Shown piece after piece: positions 27,458 through 39,473 of a DNA stretch of 64,000 nt. Origin of the DNA: Scytonema hofmannii PCC 7110 (GTDB lineage Bacteria > Cyanobacteriota > Cyanobacteriia > Cyanobacteriales > Nostocaceae). The position numbers and the translations under genes were made by a program. A model generated the notes under the pieces. That model was not told the origin of the DNA, ran no database searches, and saw only the letters and a program-made list of their open reading frames with translations. The DNA is taken from assembly GCF_000346485.2 (NCBI RefSeq), contig NZ_KQ976354.1, forward strand, positions 4,305,436 to 4,369,435, in the 5' to 3' direction. Positions within the stretch are counted from its first letter, which is position 1. Every line of letters begins with the position of its first letter.

Positions 27458-27992
27458 AAACCTTTTACTAAAAGTTTTTCAAAATTGCTCTTAAATTTAT
27501 GCTTTCACGAGCCTTGACCAAGTTTCATCCATCTTCAGTATGGAGCATCTTTTAACAGATTTTTCTATTTGTATCAATAATTATTAACAGCGATCGCTTA
27601 AGTAGCCGTTATAAACTGCGTACACCAGCAGATATAAAAATTTCTCTTCCCCCATTCCCCACTCCCTACTCCCTACTCCCTATTTTTAATTTCCCAAGGA
27701 AGGATAAACAAAGTTTTCAATAAAGCTGCTGTCAAACCAGAGGCGATCGCAGTCGTAAGAACATGACACGTTTTTTCTACAAACCTAATGATGAGTTTAA
27801 TATAGTTTCGGAAGGGATGCACAATCTGTGGAGAAAGTAAAAAAACCGACGACCTTCACCGTAGAATTGCCCGGAAATGGTGTTCAAAGCTGTGAATATT
27901 TATATTGCTGAGCACTGAAATTAGTGAAAAGCAAACTGTGTCCTAAAATAAGCATGTAATCTATCAAACTAGCTACTAGCAATTTACTCAAG
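27458..27992. other. Divergent intergenic region
   Basis: About 535 bases between the divergent hydrolase and GAF-TPR genes. It contains a CCCCACTCCCTACTCCCTAC heptad array at about 27652-27684 and a single HIP1 octamer near 27592. I see no ORF or RNA gene in it. Confidence 0.6.
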
Positions 27993-29717
27993 ATGAACCC
28001 AAAACCGCCTCTACCCAGTAACGAAATCGCTAGACTGTATGCACTGCGTCAGTATCAAATCCTTGATACCCCTTCGGAGAAAGGATTTGATGATTTCACC
28101 TTCTTGGCTGCACAAGTTTGTCGTACTCCAATAGCTTTGATCAGCTTATTGGATGGAAATCGGCAGTGGTTCAAATCCAAGATAGGTGTAACAATATCTG
28201 AAACGGAACGAGATGTAGCCTTCTGTGCCTACTCAATTTTGCAACAACAACCACTAGTTGTTAGAAATGCGTTGCTAGATGCTAGATTTGCGAAAAATCC
28301 CCTCGTCACCGCAGACCCTAACATTCGGTTTTATGCTGGTGCTCCTTTAATTACGTCGGAAGGATTTGGACTTGGAACACTTTGCGTTATAGACTTCGTA
28401 CCACGGGATTTAACTCTCGAACAGGTGGAAGCACTGCGATTGTTGAGCCATCAAGTTGTAGCACAATTAGAGTTACGGCGGAATGCGATCTCTTTGTCAC
28501 GGACTCTCACTCAACGACAGCACGCAGCCGCACAACTTCGTCAGCAGCAGGAGTTCATTGAAATATTTTACCAACGGGGAGAGGAAAAAGCAAAAAAAGG
28601 AGACTATCAAGGGGCGATCGCTGAGTTTAACCAGTTTTTGCGTCTAAATCCTAGAGGTTTTAAAGCATATTATGGTCGAGGTCTTGCCCGCCAAAAGTTG
28701 GGAGATAACAAAGGCGCGATCGCAGACTTGGATTTGTATTTGCAGTTTCATCCCCATGATAGTGAAGCTCATTATCATCGAGGACTGCTGCGTTTAGAGT
28801 TAGGAGATTATCAAGGAGCAATTGCTGATTATAGCCATGTTATGCAAAGCACTCCTGACAATTTTGCTATGGAGAATTTTGGCTCTATCAATTCTGAATC
28901 TACAGGTAAACAACTACTGCCTTACAATCATACTCCATCTTTAGGGAGTAATTCTAACAATTTTGAAACCGATCTTAATATTATCCCAGATAATAATTTT
29001 TCTCAAATTGAACTTTCTCAGATTGATAATTCCAGTAGTATCACTGCAAGCTCTCCTCATTCTTTATTGCCTAATTATAACGATAACGAAATTTACCTGA
29101 CATCCAGGCATACCCAATATGAAATTCAAGATTACGTCCAACCTTTGGATATCAACCCCGAACTCGGTCAACAATCTATAAGTCCGGGTAACACTCGCTT
29201 TGAAATTGATGATTACAAAGGGGCTGTTGATGATTACACGCAGTATTTAGAAAGTAGTGCTAACGATCCCGATATTTACCTCAAGCAAGCAAATTCTCGC
29301 TTTAAGCTTAAAGATTACAAAGGTGCTATTGAAGATTATACCCAATTTATCAAGAGCGCACCTAATGATGCTAAGGCCTACTTTAATAGGGGAAATTGCC
29401 GTTATGAGATGGAAGATTATAAAGGGGCAGTTGAAGATTACAATCTCTCTGTAGCACTCAATCCTAATGATGCAGAAGCTTATATTAACCGGGCAAATGC
29501 TCGGTCTAAGCTTCAAGATTACAGTGGTGCAATTGAGGATTACACCAACTTTTTGCAAATGAATCCTGATGATGCTAAGGCTTATATTAGTCGAGGTAAT
29601 GCTCGGTCTAAACTGAAAGATTACAGCGGTGCAATTGAAGACTACAAAAAGGTATGGTCGAGACCAATTGTTCAACGCTCTTCGTTGCCCAGTGCCGATA
29701 ATTTACATAATTCTTAA
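27993..29717 (+). CDS. GAF-domain TPR-repeat protein
   Basis: A 574-residue soluble protein. An N-terminal GAF domain (about 20-165) starts with EIARLYALRQYQILDTPSE, the opening typical of GAF sensors preceding histidine kinases or GGDEF domains. Three TPRs follow at about 190-295, then a low-complexity Ser/Asn-rich linker at 300-400, then at least four more TPR-like repeats with KLKDYKGAIEDY consensus. There is no output enzyme domain. The repeats end mid-motif and the protein finishes with the unrelated KVWSRPIVQRSSLPSADNL, suggesting loss of its original C-terminus. Confidence 0.88.
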   Translation: MNPKPPLPSNEIARLYALRQYQILDTPSEKGFDDFTFLAAQVCRTPIALISLLDGNRQWFKSKIGVTISETERDVAFCAYSILQQQPLVVRNALLDARFAKNPLVTADPNIRFYAGAPLITSEGFGLGTLCVIDFVPRDLTLEQVEALRLLSHQVVAQLELRRNAISLSRTLTQRQHAAAQLRQQQEFIEIFYQRGEEKAKKGDYQGAIAEFNQFLRLNPRGFKAYYGRGLARQKLGDNKGAIADLDLYLQFHPHDSEAHYHRGLLRLELGDYQGAIADYSHVMQSTPDNFAMENFGSINSESTGKQLLPYNHTPSLGSNSNNFETDLNIIPDNNFSQIELSQIDNSSSITASSPHSLLPNYNDNEIYLTSRHTQYEIQDYVQPLDINPELGQQSISPGNTRFEIDDYKGAVDDYTQYLESSANDPDIYLKQANSRFKLKDYKGAIEDYTQFIKSAPNDAKAYFNRGNCRYEMEDYKGAVEDYNLSVALNPNDAEAYINRANARSKLQDYSGAIEDYTNFLQMNPDDAKAYISRGNARSKLKDYSGAIEDYKKVWSRPIVQRSSLPSADNLHNS

Positions 29718-29879
29718 GAGGGAACAGGGAAATCCCCTAATTTTAATTATGGGGATTTCAATAATGACTCACTTTTTTCTTTCTCTGATTCCCAGACGCT
29801 CTCGATCCGGTGGCTCCGCCTGGGAATGCCTTTATTGGAGGCTCTGCTATCTCAATTAGTAAAGACTAGGATTTTTTTG

Positions 29880-29885
29880 TATAAT
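29880..29885 (+). promoter_or_regulatory. Possible -10 box of the ParD/ParE-like operon
   Basis: TATAAT lies 35 bases before the antitoxin ATG, following a T-run. No clear -35 element was found. Confidence 0.3.
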
Positions 29886-29920
29886 AAAGAGGATAGTCTA
29901 TCAGCACCTGAAGCTTGCCA

Positions 29921-30214
29921 ATGCGTATAGACCTTACCCCTGAACTTGAAGCAATTGTCCACCGACAAATCGCTCTTGGTTACAGCAGTGTAGATGACGT
30001 TATCCATGAAGCGTTACTTTTAATTGATGAAAGCAACAAACTCAAATCCGAGCAGTTACGAGCAGAACTGGAAAAAGGTGAGCAGAGTGGTTACCCCATT
30101 CCTTACTCCTCCGAGTTGCTCGACCAGATAGAACAGGAAACCCTGGCGGAATTAGCGGCAGGAAATATGGAGATCGATCCAAATGTCTGGCCAGAATCCA
30201 AAACTACTGCTTGA
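29921..30214 (+). CDS. ParD-like ribbon-helix-helix antitoxin
   Basis: From ATG 29921 the product has 97 residues; a TTG two codons upstream is less likely. MRIDLTPELEAIVHRQIALG, then SSVDDVIHEALLLID is the ribbon-helix-helix pattern of ParD/CopG antitoxins, with a flexible acidic C-terminal half that should bind the toxin. It overlaps the toxin gene by 32 bases, in a different frame, as usual for coupled pairs. It would repress its own promoter with the toxin (family knowledge). Confidence 0.85.
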   Translation: MRIDLTPELEAIVHRQIALGYSSVDDVIHEALLLIDESNKLKSEQLRAELEKGEQSGYPIPYSSELLDQIEQETLAELAAGNMEIDPNVWPESKTTA

Positions 30215-30530
30215 ACTTCGCCCGCAAGCCCGTTCTGATATCAAAGATATATTAAAATATACAACCCAGCGATGGGGCGCTCAGCAGCGTAGCAGGTACA
30301 AAAAGCTGATTGAGCGTTGCCTGGATAGCATCGCTGCCAATCCTCTGCCCAGAAGCAAGAAAGAAGATGCCATCGCGGATTATTACCGCCGTCATGTCGA
30401 TGGTAAAGGACGGCATTTCGTGTATTACCGATTGCTTGAGGACAGAGTGCTGGTAGTCAGAATCTTGCATGACAGTATGGATGTTGATCGCCATCTTGAA
30501 GATGAGGCGGAAACTGAGATGGAAGAGTAG
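30183..30530 (+). CDS. RelE/ParE superfamily toxin
   Basis: A 115-residue toxin-fold protein. LELRPQARSDIKDILKYTTQ at the start and YRRHVDGKGRHFVYYRLLED, then VLVVRILHDSMDVDRHL at the end are the ParE landmarks (the HDSMD ending is typical of gyrase-targeting ParE rather than RelE). It overlaps the antitoxin gene. A transposase relic and truncated ORFs follow immediately, so the locus sits next to a site of insertion. Confidence 0.88.
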   Translation: MSGQNPKLLLELRPQARSDIKDILKYTTQRWGAQQRSRYKKLIERCLDSIAANPLPRSKKEDAIADYYRRHVDGKGRHFVYYRLLEDRVLVVRILHDSMDVDRHLEDEAETEMEE

Positions 30531-30531
30531 T

Positions 30532-30663
30532 ATGAACAATGCACAGCCCAAACTTGATGCAGAAACCAAACAGATTCTCTTTGATTTCAAGGAAGATAAA
30601 TACCTTGAACAACTTGATATTTACGCTCAACAGCCTGACGTAAAAATGCCAACATTTGTTTAA
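30532..30663 (+). CDS. Small ORF after the ParE-like toxin, probably truncated
   Basis: A 43-codon ATG frame starting 1 base after the toxin stop, with GGAAGAG upstream in good position. The N-terminal half (NNAQPKLDAETKQILFDFKE) looks like real coding sequence, but the second half is antisense to the well-conserved C-terminus of a transposase relic, so the original gene may have been cut by the insertion. I do not recognise the family. Confidence 0.3.
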   Translation: MNNAQPKLDAETKQILFDFKEDKYLEQLDIYAQQPDVKMPTFV

Positions 30664-30877
30664 GTCCAAAAACCTTACGATAAATTAATCGACAACCTCG
30701 TCTTTTCTGGCTAATTTTAAGCCAGAGAATATTCACCCAAATATTAACAAGAAGAAAAGATATACCAAGAAATAGCAATCTTAAAACAGGATTTTTATTA
30801 TTCGTTATAATTCGACAAATATTTTTAAGTCTATAACTACTTTCAATACCAAATCTTTTTCGATAATTTGATTGAAA
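30587..30877 (-). pseudogene. Transposase C-terminal fragment
   Basis: A minus-strand frame of 96 residues without a start codon reads YRKRFGIESSYRLKN, then NPVLRLLFLGISFLLVNIWV and a basic tail RRGCRLIYRKVF ending QAVERKYQVVQGIYLP. The RKRFGIE-SSYR motif plus the hydrophobic stretch is the end of DDE-type transposases of the ISH3/IS4-like group (recognised from memory). A TGA in frame at 30878-30880 and the lack of the upstream catalytic part show that it is a relic. I see no terminal inverted repeats. Confidence 0.7.
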
Positions 30878-30963
30878 TCAGCGTATGTTGTGCGAGAAAA
30901 ATCTGCCAACTTTCCCTGTTGATATAGGAAAGCGACTTCATGTTCTCTACCAAAATGAAACAT
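30805..30963 (-). CDS. Small ORF overlapping the transposase relic
   Basis: A 52-codon ATG frame (MFHFGREHEVAFLYQQGKLA start) in a frame different from the transposase relic, whose 5' part it overlaps. The first 30 residues look like genuine protein and do not resemble the transposase. It may be the start of a host gene into which the element inserted. No family is recognised. Confidence 0.25.
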   Translation of the reverse strand: MFHFGREHEVAFLYQQGKLADFSRTTYADFNQIIEKDLVLKVVIDLKIFVEL

Positions 30964-31100
30964 TATTTAACTTTAATTGTCATATTTCTTAATTAATTTC
31001 AATAATCTTTAAAATGAATTTAACTGCAAGACTCCCCCACCCCCTACTCCCATACTCCTCAAGTTACGATCAACTCAGAATTGCTTGAGGGTTTGAGTTT

Positions 31101-31796
31101 ATGACAAATGCTGTAAAATCTCCATACACCAACGAACAGATAGCCGCTTGGCTGCGTGGCTTGCTAACTATCGCTTGGGCAGATGGGGACTTTGACGCTC
31201 AAGAACAAGAACTAATTGCTAACATCACTAAGGATGAACTCGCTCCTAGTATTAAGGTAGAATCCTACGATCCCATAGAACCAGAAGAATTATCCACAAT
31301 TCTGGGGAAAGGAACTCCAGCCGCAGAAAACTTTCTCCGCACAGCTGTTATGGTCGCGATCGCAGATGGAACATATTCTTCCAGCGAAGACTACATTTTG
31401 CACCAGTTCTGCAAAGTTCTGGAAGAGCCAGAAGATATGTTAGAAGCACTGCGTCACACTTTGGAACACTCTTACCAGGTGTCAGCAACTACCCCAACGA
31501 CTCCAGTTTCTCTACAACCCGCACTTACAAAACACCAAGTTGACGCACTCCATCCTCTGCGCGAATGGCTAGACAAGTTAGATATTCAAGACCCAAGAGT
31601 TGCTCGTTTTCTATGTAAAATGATACCATCACAATGCCCTTTTGAGCGGGATGTGACTCTTTTTGGACGTAAGATGGTTCACATTCCACCGTTGTGTAAA
31701 CTTAATCCACTTTACGAGCAACTAGTAGGCTTACGTTTCCGTGCTCTCTCCTATCTTGCAGATGACTGCGGTGAAGATGTTTCACCATATATTTAG
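31101..31796 (+). CDS. TerB-like protein with Mo-dependent nitrogenase C-terminal domain
   Basis: A 231-residue protein. Residues about 10-120 are a TerB-like helical domain (WLRGLLTIAWADGDFDAQEQ and MVAIADGTYSSSEDYIL show the paired acidic metal-binding motifs). Residues about 150-231 form the domain named Mo-dependent nitrogenase C-terminal: LREWLDKLDIQDPRVARFLC, QCPFERDVTLFGRKMVHIPP and LCKLNPLYEQLVGLRFRAL. Despite the name, this domain is found outside nitrogenase in many cyanobacteria. The function is unknown. It is followed by a heptad array and obgE. Confidence 0.85.
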   Translation: MTNAVKSPYTNEQIAAWLRGLLTIAWADGDFDAQEQELIANITKDELAPSIKVESYDPIEPEELSTILGKGTPAAENFLRTAVMVAIADGTYSSSEDYILHQFCKVLEEPEDMLEALRHTLEHSYQVSATTPTTPVSLQPALTKHQVDALHPLREWLDKLDIQDPRVARFLCKMIPSQCPFERDVTLFGRKMVHIPPLCKLNPLYEQLVGLRFRALSYLADDCGEDVSPYI

Positions 31797-32964
<1,168 letters not shown>

Positions 32965-32977
32965 GCTCTAGATTGAA

Positions 32978-33012
32978 AAAGGGAGTGGGGAGTAGGGAGT
33001 AGGGGAGAAGGA
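32978..33012. repeat. Heptad array GGAGTAG type
   Basis: Four to five GGGAGTG/GGGAGTA units follow the obgE stop. The rest of the 180-base gap to the convergent kinase gene shows no gene. Confidence 0.85.
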
Positions 33013-33144
33013 ATTTTCATGCTTGGTTGTGGGATTTTCTCATCATTAGCTGACTTGAAAATAGGGCATTGGGCATAGTAAGAAATAATTTATTGCCCCT
33101 TGCTCATTTTTATATGTCCTGGTACGCAGTGCATTGATGGCTAC

Positions 33145-36100
33145 TTAATATTTTTTCAGAAATTCGAGTATTTGTTTGCTTTTAAAAGCTTCAACAAGTT
33201 GGCGCAAATGGGTAGCAAAAGGTACGAATTGTTCATCCAATTTCTCTAATTCTGCGGCTCGTTTAGCAATGTTTTTGAGATCGCCTCTCATTGCTAAATC
33301 CAGCAAAATTGCCAGTTCTTCTGCTGGTGGAGGTACAAGGGAGTAGGTAACAGCTATCGGGGAATGAGGAGTAGGCAGTTTTACATTGTTACCAATTTCT
33401 TCATAAACCCATTCCAACGCCAAGTGAATCCGTAATTTTTCTAAAAGCTCAGCTTTGTTAATCGGTTTGGGAAGAAAATCATCGCAACCAACTTCTTGAC
33501 TTTGCTGTCGATCGAATTCAAAAACGCTAGCCGATACAGCTATCACCACCATATGTTTAAAGTTTGGTAACATCTTGAGGCGACGGGTAGCTTCAAAGCC
33601 ATCCATCACAGTCATAACTAAGTCCATAAAAATGAGATCTGGCTCAAATTCCCGTGCTTTATTAATACCATCTAAACCATTTGTTGCTTCTGCAACTTCA
33701 AACCCTAAAGGTTGTAGTAAATTCACCAAAACAGAGCGATTTGCCCATTTATCATCTACAACCAACACTTTTCGTTTAGAGCCTAAAAAACCAACAATAT
33801 TGAGCTTCTGGAAACTTTTGACACCAGATTGAAGGATAACTTCAGGTATCTCCAAATCAAGCCAAAAAACACTGCCTTTACCTAAGGTACTTTTTACCTT
33901 CAGTTCACCACCCATCATTTGAACCAATTGACGGCTGATTGCCAAACCCAAGCCCGTTCCTTCAGTCTTGCGACTATCCTCACCTACCTGCTTAAATGGC
34001 AAAAATATTTCTTCTAATTGCTCTGGTGGAATGCCAATACCTGTGTCTTCGACTTGAAAGCGAATTTTAGGGATTGAGCATTGGACATTGGGAATGGTTA
34101 ATTGCCCTATTCCCCATTCTCTATTCCCTATTTCCTCCACTGTGAAAGTTATACTACCTTTTTCTGTAAACTTAACAGCATTGCTAAGCAAATTCATCAA
34201 AACCTGACGCAATCGTTTTTCATCGGCTCGAATAACTTCTGGTAGGGGAGAAGGCGTTTGGTAAATTAATGAAATTTCCTTTTGTTCGGTACGGAGGCGG
34301 TAAAGTTGAATAATACTTTCAAGGAATTCTGGAAAATTAAACTCTTTGGGATAAAGTTCCATTTCCCGCGCTTCAATTTTGGAGAGATCTAAAATATCAC
34401 TAATGAGTGTCAGTAGGTGTTCGCCACATTGATGGATAATGTTTATACCCTTTTTTTGCTTATCTGTTAAAGTTTTATCTTTCTGAAAGATCTGAGCGTA
34501 ACCTAATATACCATTGAGTGGGGTGCGGAGTTCATGGCTCATGTTCGCTAGAAATTCGCTTTTGGCTTGGTTAGCGGCTGCAGCTACTTCTTCTGCTCGT
34601 TGACGTTCGCGAATTTCTTGTTGGAGTTGCAAATTTTTAGCTTGTAGCTCCAACGTGCGCTCTTGTACTTTTGCTTCTAGAGTTCGGTTGGAATCCTCTA
34701 AATCGTTATAAAGACGCGCATTTTCAATTGAGATTGCTGCTTGAGAGGATAAAAGTTGTAAAACTTCCAAACGCTCTGGTGTAAATGCTCCAGTGGTCAA
34801 GTTATTTTCTAAATAAAGAATGCCAATGAGTTTACCTTGATTAACAATTGGCGTACATAAAATGGATTTTGGTTGGTAGATGATGATGTAACGATCCGTT
34901 GCAAAGACTTTTTCAAGGGTGGCATCATTTAAAACAACATTCTCATGAGTTCGATGCACGTAATTGATGACAGATATTGGTAGCTGCTGACTGGAATTTA
35001 CAGGTATTGATTGCTGCAACGCTATCTCATCTTGACCGCCTCTTCTCGAAGCTTCTATAAATAAGTGCCCTGCTTTTTCTAAAATAAAAAAGCCTGTTTC
35101 TGCACCAGCATTTTCAATAACGATTTGCATCAACTTAGCAAGCAGCTTATCTAAGACAATCTCGCTGGAAAGAGCAAGAGATGCTTTCATGACTGCGGCT
35201 AAATCGAAAGCTCCTTGACTGCTGGTAGTTGTAGAATTAATTGTCCGTTCGACCTCTAGAATTCTGTTTTTTTGCTTTGAAATCTGAGATAAAATCTGAG
35301 GATATTTTGCTTCTAAATCTCTAACTTTTGCCGTTGCTCCCCAACACATATATCCATAATAAGCATCAGTTAGATAGGTCTGTGCTACTTTTTCTCTTCC
35401 ACACTCAAAATAAAATTTTGCTGCCAGTTCATTAGAGAGTGCTTCTTCCTGAATATATCCCTGTTCCTTAGCCCCAGTAATGGCTCGGTCATAAAACTCT
35501 GTCGCTTGCCAATATTGACCCAAAACCCTTGCTTTTTCTGCCTCCACGAGCTCGTACTTATGCTGAAAGTTCATTGGAGCATAGGTTGCCCATTTCTGCA
35601 TTTTTTCCTGGTTATTTATTACCCTACTCAAAAGCTGTTCTTGTTGTGAATGCGATACTGATGGATATACGGCGAGTTGTGCTAAAGAATCGTAGAAATG
35701 GAACATTGGCACAATTAACCATCCTATAACTCCATCTAAATACTGTTCGGCTTTGATGGCATTTTCTACAGCTTGAGAAAATTCTCCAAGTAAATAACAG
35801 AGAATTAATTTATTGAGCAACACATGGTGAACTAACGTGCGCTCGTTAAATTGAATGTGAAGTGGTAAAAATTGGTCTTCATTGTAAGCATCACCAATTA
35901 AATGGCAAGGATTTTCAGTCAATCCTATTAAGTTTAAAACTGCTTGATGAAACATTTGATGTAACTTTAAGGCAGATTCTTGATTAACTAGAGCGATCGC
36001 TTGACCATATCTAGCCATGTCCTGTTCGAGGCTTTTTAACTCCGAACCACTCCAATATGAATATTGGCAATAATTACTTGCCGAATATCCACTATGTATC

Positions 36101-39100
36101 AAATCTCCATATTCCAATCCACTAGAGTAAGCATCTTCTAGCAGTGGTAAGGTTTTCCTAACATGATGTTTCCAAGGAAGTATGAACGTTGAAACTTTAA
36201 ATAAGATTTGACTTCTTACCTCGCAAGGCTCTAATTTTTTTAACAGAGCTAATGCTAGTTGACCAAATTTATAAGCAGTATCAATATCTTGTAATAAGCC
36301 ACTGAAAACCACTCCGTAATCGGCAAACCCACTAGCTGATAAAGGAGTATTTCCATTTTGAATAGATAACTTTACTTGCTTGCAAGCCATCAAAATAAAT
36401 AATGCAGGTGCAAATTGATAGGCAGCAGGAACTAAACTTGCTATGAGTCGAAAGGCTGCTAGCTTATTTGCATCTCTCATGGACGGCAAATTAATTAAAT
36501 CTTCTATTTCTCTATCAGCCAAAGACGTTGCTATTTCCTCGAACGCTTGCTGAATGTCCATTGGAGTAGGTGATTCAGTTAGTTTTACTCCCAGGTTTTC
36601 CAAAGATTGGAGACCTATCTTCACCGCTTCCAGGAGTTTTCTTTGTACTGCACAAGCTTTGATTTGTAACTCATAAACTTTCACTTTGTCCAGTTGTGTT
36701 TTAGCTTGTTGCAGCACCACCTCAGTCAATTGCTCCATGTACTCAAAATCACCACCAAGAAATGCCGCTTCTGCTGCTTCTTGATATAAACTCAATGCTA
36801 GTTTATATCGTTGCTGCCAACTAGAAGCAGGCAATAACCCCAACCCCATCTTTAAATAACGGATAGCTGAGTCATAAGCCGTCGCTGTTTTCGCTTTCTG
36901 ACCGGCTATAAGATTAAGTTCGGCTAGTTCATATTTTTGTGGCTCTAAGGTCAGTAAGTCAGTACCGTAATTAAGTTGATTGACTAAAGCAAAGATATGT
37001 TCTCTTCGTTCTTCAAGCGTAGTATTTTGTAGTAGCAATTCACCAATTTTTAAGTGAGTTTCCTTTTTATGTGAATCAGCAATCAGAGAATAAGCTGCTT
37101 GTTGGACGCGATCGTGTAAAAACTTGTAGGCGATTGGGAATTCGGGATTAGTCATTGGTGATTCGGAAGATTCTTGCCCTATCCCCAGTCCCCAGTCTCC
37201 AGCCCCTATTCTTTCCGAATCAAAGACAAGGGGGATTTTATAGGATTGACTTAAGGGCAAAACTAAACCCGCCTGTAGAGATTCCCATAAATCTTTTGCT
37301 GTTTCTGACAAAGATTTTTGATTAACAATACTCAGAATCTCTAGAGTAAACTTATCCCCAATACAAGCAGCTAACTTTAAGACATTCTGGGTTGTTGATG
37401 ACAGTTTTTGAATCTGATTGACCATCAAATCAACGACATTATCTGTGATATCAATGTCTTTAAGCTGCTCGATATCCCATTGCCAACAGCCTTCACTAAA
37501 GTTAAACGTCAACAGATTTTCATGATATAGGGATTTGAGCAAATGAATTAAAAAGAAGGGATTTCCCTGAGTTTTTTTAAACAATAACTCAGCTAGTGGT
37601 TGTGATTTTTCCTGGTCAGTGCGGAGAGTTTCGCTGATTAAGTGTTTGACATGAGAAATCAGCAAAGGCTGAAGGACAATATTGTTGACGACTACACCAC
37701 GGGATTGAATTCCCTCTAAAGTTAATATCAAAGGATGCGCTTCATGAACTTCATTATCTCGATAGGCTCCAATCAGTAAGAGATATTGGCTATCTAAGTT
37801 GCTTATTAGCATCTGAATTAACTTTAAAGAAGCTAGATCTGCCCATTGTAAGTCATCCAAAAACAGCACTAGTGGATGATCCCTTTGACAAAAAACATGA
37901 ATGAATTGTTGAAATACCCTATTAAATCGGTGTTCTGATTCGGTTAGTCCTAATTGAGGAACCTCTGGCTGACAACCAATAATCCATTCTATTTCGGGAA
38001 TGACATCAATAATAATCTGACCGTTAGAACCAAGAGCATTTAAAATTTTCGCTCTCCAAATAGCTATTTTTTCATAACTTTCTGTTAAAATTTGTCGCAT
38101 GAGTTCTTGAAAAGCTTGAGTCAACGAAATATAAGGAATATTTCGCTTGAATTGGTCAAACTTACCAGAAATAAAATATCCTCGTTGGCAGACAATTGCT
38201 TGATGAACTTCATTCACTAAAGAAGTTTTGCCAATTCCTGAATAACCGCTGACTAACATCATTTCAGTTGCACCAACGCTGACTCGCTTAAAAGCATCTA
38301 TTAAAGTAGCAACTTCTTGTTCGCGACCATAAAGTTTTTGAGAAATCAGAAATTGACTATGTAAATCAAGCTGAGCGATAATAAACTCTTCAATTTTCCC
38401 TGTTGCTTGTAATTTTCTCAAACATTGTTCTAAGTCAGCTTTTAGTCCCAAAGCACTTTGATATCTCTCTTCAGCAGTCTTAGCTAATAACTTCATGACA
38501 ATATCAGAAATTGCTTGGGGAATCTCTGGATTCATTTTGCAAATAGGTATTGGCGTTCTAGCAATATGGCAATGAACTAATTCCAAAGGATCTTTAGCTT
38601 GGAATGGTAGTTGTCCTGTTAATAATTCATAGAAAGTGACACCTAGAGAGTAAAAGTCAGTTCGATAGTCAATGGAGCGGTTCATCCTTCCAGTTTGTTC
38701 TGGTGACATATAAGCCAGAGTGCCTTCCAGCAGATGAGAATTGCTGATAGTCAAATTTTCTGTTGATAGGAAAGATGAAATACTAAAATCTATAATTTGA
38801 ACTTGACCTGTTTTTATATTAATGAGAATATTATAGGGTTGAATATTTTTGTGAAGAATATTATTTTGATGTAGCTGAGCCAGAGTTGATGCTAATTGAA
38901 TTGCAATTTGCAAAAAACTACTTAGCTCAATGTTTTTTATCTTAATAATTTTTTTTAAAGGTTCTCCCCCAAAATCTGACAAAATGAGTGCCAGACCATT
39001 TTTGTGATTGACCTCAGCCAAGGGTTTAACAATTCCATGTATATCGAGGTGTTGGAGGATTTTATATTCGTGTCTTAATTGAGCGAGTTGTTCTATGGTT

Positions 39101-39231
39101 GGATACACCGCTTTGAGAGTTTTAATCATCACTGAAGTTGGCGCTGTTTTCCTTAAAGCACGATAAACCAAGGTATTGGTATCTTCATAAAGGACTTCCA
39201 TAAATTGGCATTCAGCAATAGTGAGATTCAT
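33145..39231 (-). CDS. Ser/Thr kinase-AAA ATPase-GAF-histidine kinase-receiver protein
   Basis: I choose ATG 39231, preceded by AGGAAG with good spacing, giving 2028 residues. Domains in order: eukaryotic-type kinase (about 5-270; [10 protein letters not shown] catalytic loop with Gln in place of the usual Asp-x-Lys, IIDFSIS and APE-equivalent SPEQTGR), AAA/ORC-type ATPase (about 305-640; [23 protein letters not shown]), a long helical TPR-like region, GAF (about 1400-1550), coiled coil, HisKA with [14 protein letters not shown], HATPase_c, receiver with [14 protein letters not shown], and a helical C-terminal tail. HKNIQPYN lacks the classical HRD aspartate, so the kinase domain may be inactive or divergent. 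Repeat-derived peptides interrupt the protein in at least two places. Confidence 0.9.
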   Translation of the reverse strand: MNLTIAECQFMEVLYEDTNTLVYRALRKTAPTSVMIKTLKAVYPTIEQLAQLRHEYKILQHLDIHGIVKPLAEVNHKNGLALILSDFGGEPLKKIIKIKNIELSSFLQIAIQLASTLAQLHQNNILHKNIQPYNILINIKTGQVQIIDFSISSFLSTENLTISNSHLLEGTLAYMSPEQTGRMNRSIDYRTDFYSLGVTFYELLTGQLPFQAKDPLELVHCHIARTPIPICKMNPEIPQAISDIVMKLLAKTAEERYQSALGLKADLEQCLRKLQATGKIEEFIIAQLDLHSQFLISQKLYGREQEVATLIDAFKRVSVGATEMMLVSGYSGIGKTSLVNEVHQAIVCQRGYFISGKFDQFKRNIPYISLTQAFQELMRQILTESYEKIAIWRAKILNALGSNGQIIIDVIPEIEWIIGCQPEVPQLGLTESEHRFNRVFQQFIHVFCQRDHPLVLFLDDLQWADLASLKLIQMLISNLDSQYLLLIGAYRDNEVHEAHPLILTLEGIQSRGVVVNNIVLQPLLISHVKHLISETLRTDQEKSQPLAELLFKKTQGNPFFLIHLLKSLYHENLLTFNFSEGCWQWDIEQLKDIDITDNVVDLMVNQIQKLSSTTQNVLKLAACIGDKFTLEILSIVNQKSLSETAKDLWESLQAGLVLPLSQSYKIPLVFDSERIGAGDWGLGIGQESSESPMTNPEFPIAYKFLHDRVQQAAYSLIADSHKKETHLKIGELLLQNTTLEERREHIFALVNQLNYGTDLLTLEPQKYELAELNLIAGQKAKTATAYDSAIRYLKMGLGLLPASSWQQRYKLALSLYQEAAEAAFLGGDFEYMEQLTEVVLQQAKTQLDKVKVYELQIKACAVQRKLLEAVKIGLQSLENLGVKLTESPTPMDIQQAFEEIATSLADREIEDLINLPSMRDANKLAAFRLIASLVPAAYQFAPALFILMACKQVKLSIQNGNTPLSASGFADYGVVFSGLLQDIDTAYKFGQLALALLKKLEPCEVRSQILFKVSTFILPWKHHVRKTLPLLEDAYSSGLEYGDLIHSGYSASNYCQYSYWSGSELKSLEQDMARYGQAIALVNQESALKLHQMFHQAVLNLIGLTENPCHLIGDAYNEDQFLPLHIQFNERTLVHHVLLNKLILCYLLGEFSQAVENAIKAEQYLDGVIGWLIVPMFHFYDSLAQLAVYPSVSHSQQEQLLSRVINNQEKMQKWATYAPMNFQHKYELVEAEKARVLGQYWQATEFYDRAITGAKEQGYIQEEALSNELAAKFYFECGREKVAQTYLTDAYYGYMCWGATAKVRDLEAKYPQILSQISKQKNRILEVERTINSTTTSSQGAFDLAAVMKASLALSSEIVLDKLLAKLMQIVIENAGAETGFFILEKAGHLFIEASRRGGQDEIALQQSIPVNSSQQLPISVINYVHRTHENVVLNDATLEKVFATDRYIIIYQPKSILCTPIVNQGKLIGILYLENNLTTGAFTPERLEVLQLLSSQAAISIENARLYNDLEDSNRTLEAKVQERTLELQAKNLQLQQEIRERQRAEEVAAAANQAKSEFLANMSHELRTPLNGILGYAQIFQKDKTLTDKQKKGINIIHQCGEHLLTLISDILDLSKIEAREMELYPKEFNFPEFLESIIQLYRLRTEQKEISLIYQTPSPLPEVIRADEKRLRQVLMNLLSNAVKFTEKGSITFTVEEIGNREWGIGQLTIPNVQCSIPKIRFQVEDTGIGIPPEQLEEIFLPFKQVGEDSRKTEGTGLGLAISRQLVQMMGGELKVKSTLGKGSVFWLDLEIPEVILQSGVKSFQKLNIVGFLGSKRKVLVVDDKWANRSVLVNLLQPLGFEVAEATNGLDGINKAREFEPDLIFMDLVMTVMDGFEATRRLKMLPNFKHMVVIAVSASVFEFDRQQSQEVGCDDFLPKPINKAELLEKLRIHLALEWVYEEIGNNVKLPTPHSPIAVTYSLVPPPAEELAILLDLAMRGDLKNIAKRAAELEKLDEQFVPFATHLRQLVEAFKSKQILEFLKKY

Positions 39232-39473
39232 TTTTTCTTCCTGACTTGTGCAAGTGAATATCAGACAATGCTTTCTCACAAAAAAATCTTATCGGAGGTC
39301 AGCAAACTTTTGCAGTCCCTAAATTGACGAGTTCTGTCAATTTAGTAAAGTAACTTTATTTTAGGGGCTTCTAAATAAAAAAATCTCCCACAAGATAGAT
39401 AATTTATTTCCTGGAAGTCCCTTAAAGGAGCAGAATTACAACATTTTTGACTTAAGTTAAGTGATGTCAGTCC

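Noticed and set aside
29247-29675. 142-codon minus-strand frame
   Set aside because: It is antisense to the TPR repeats of the GAF-TPR gene and has no independent support.
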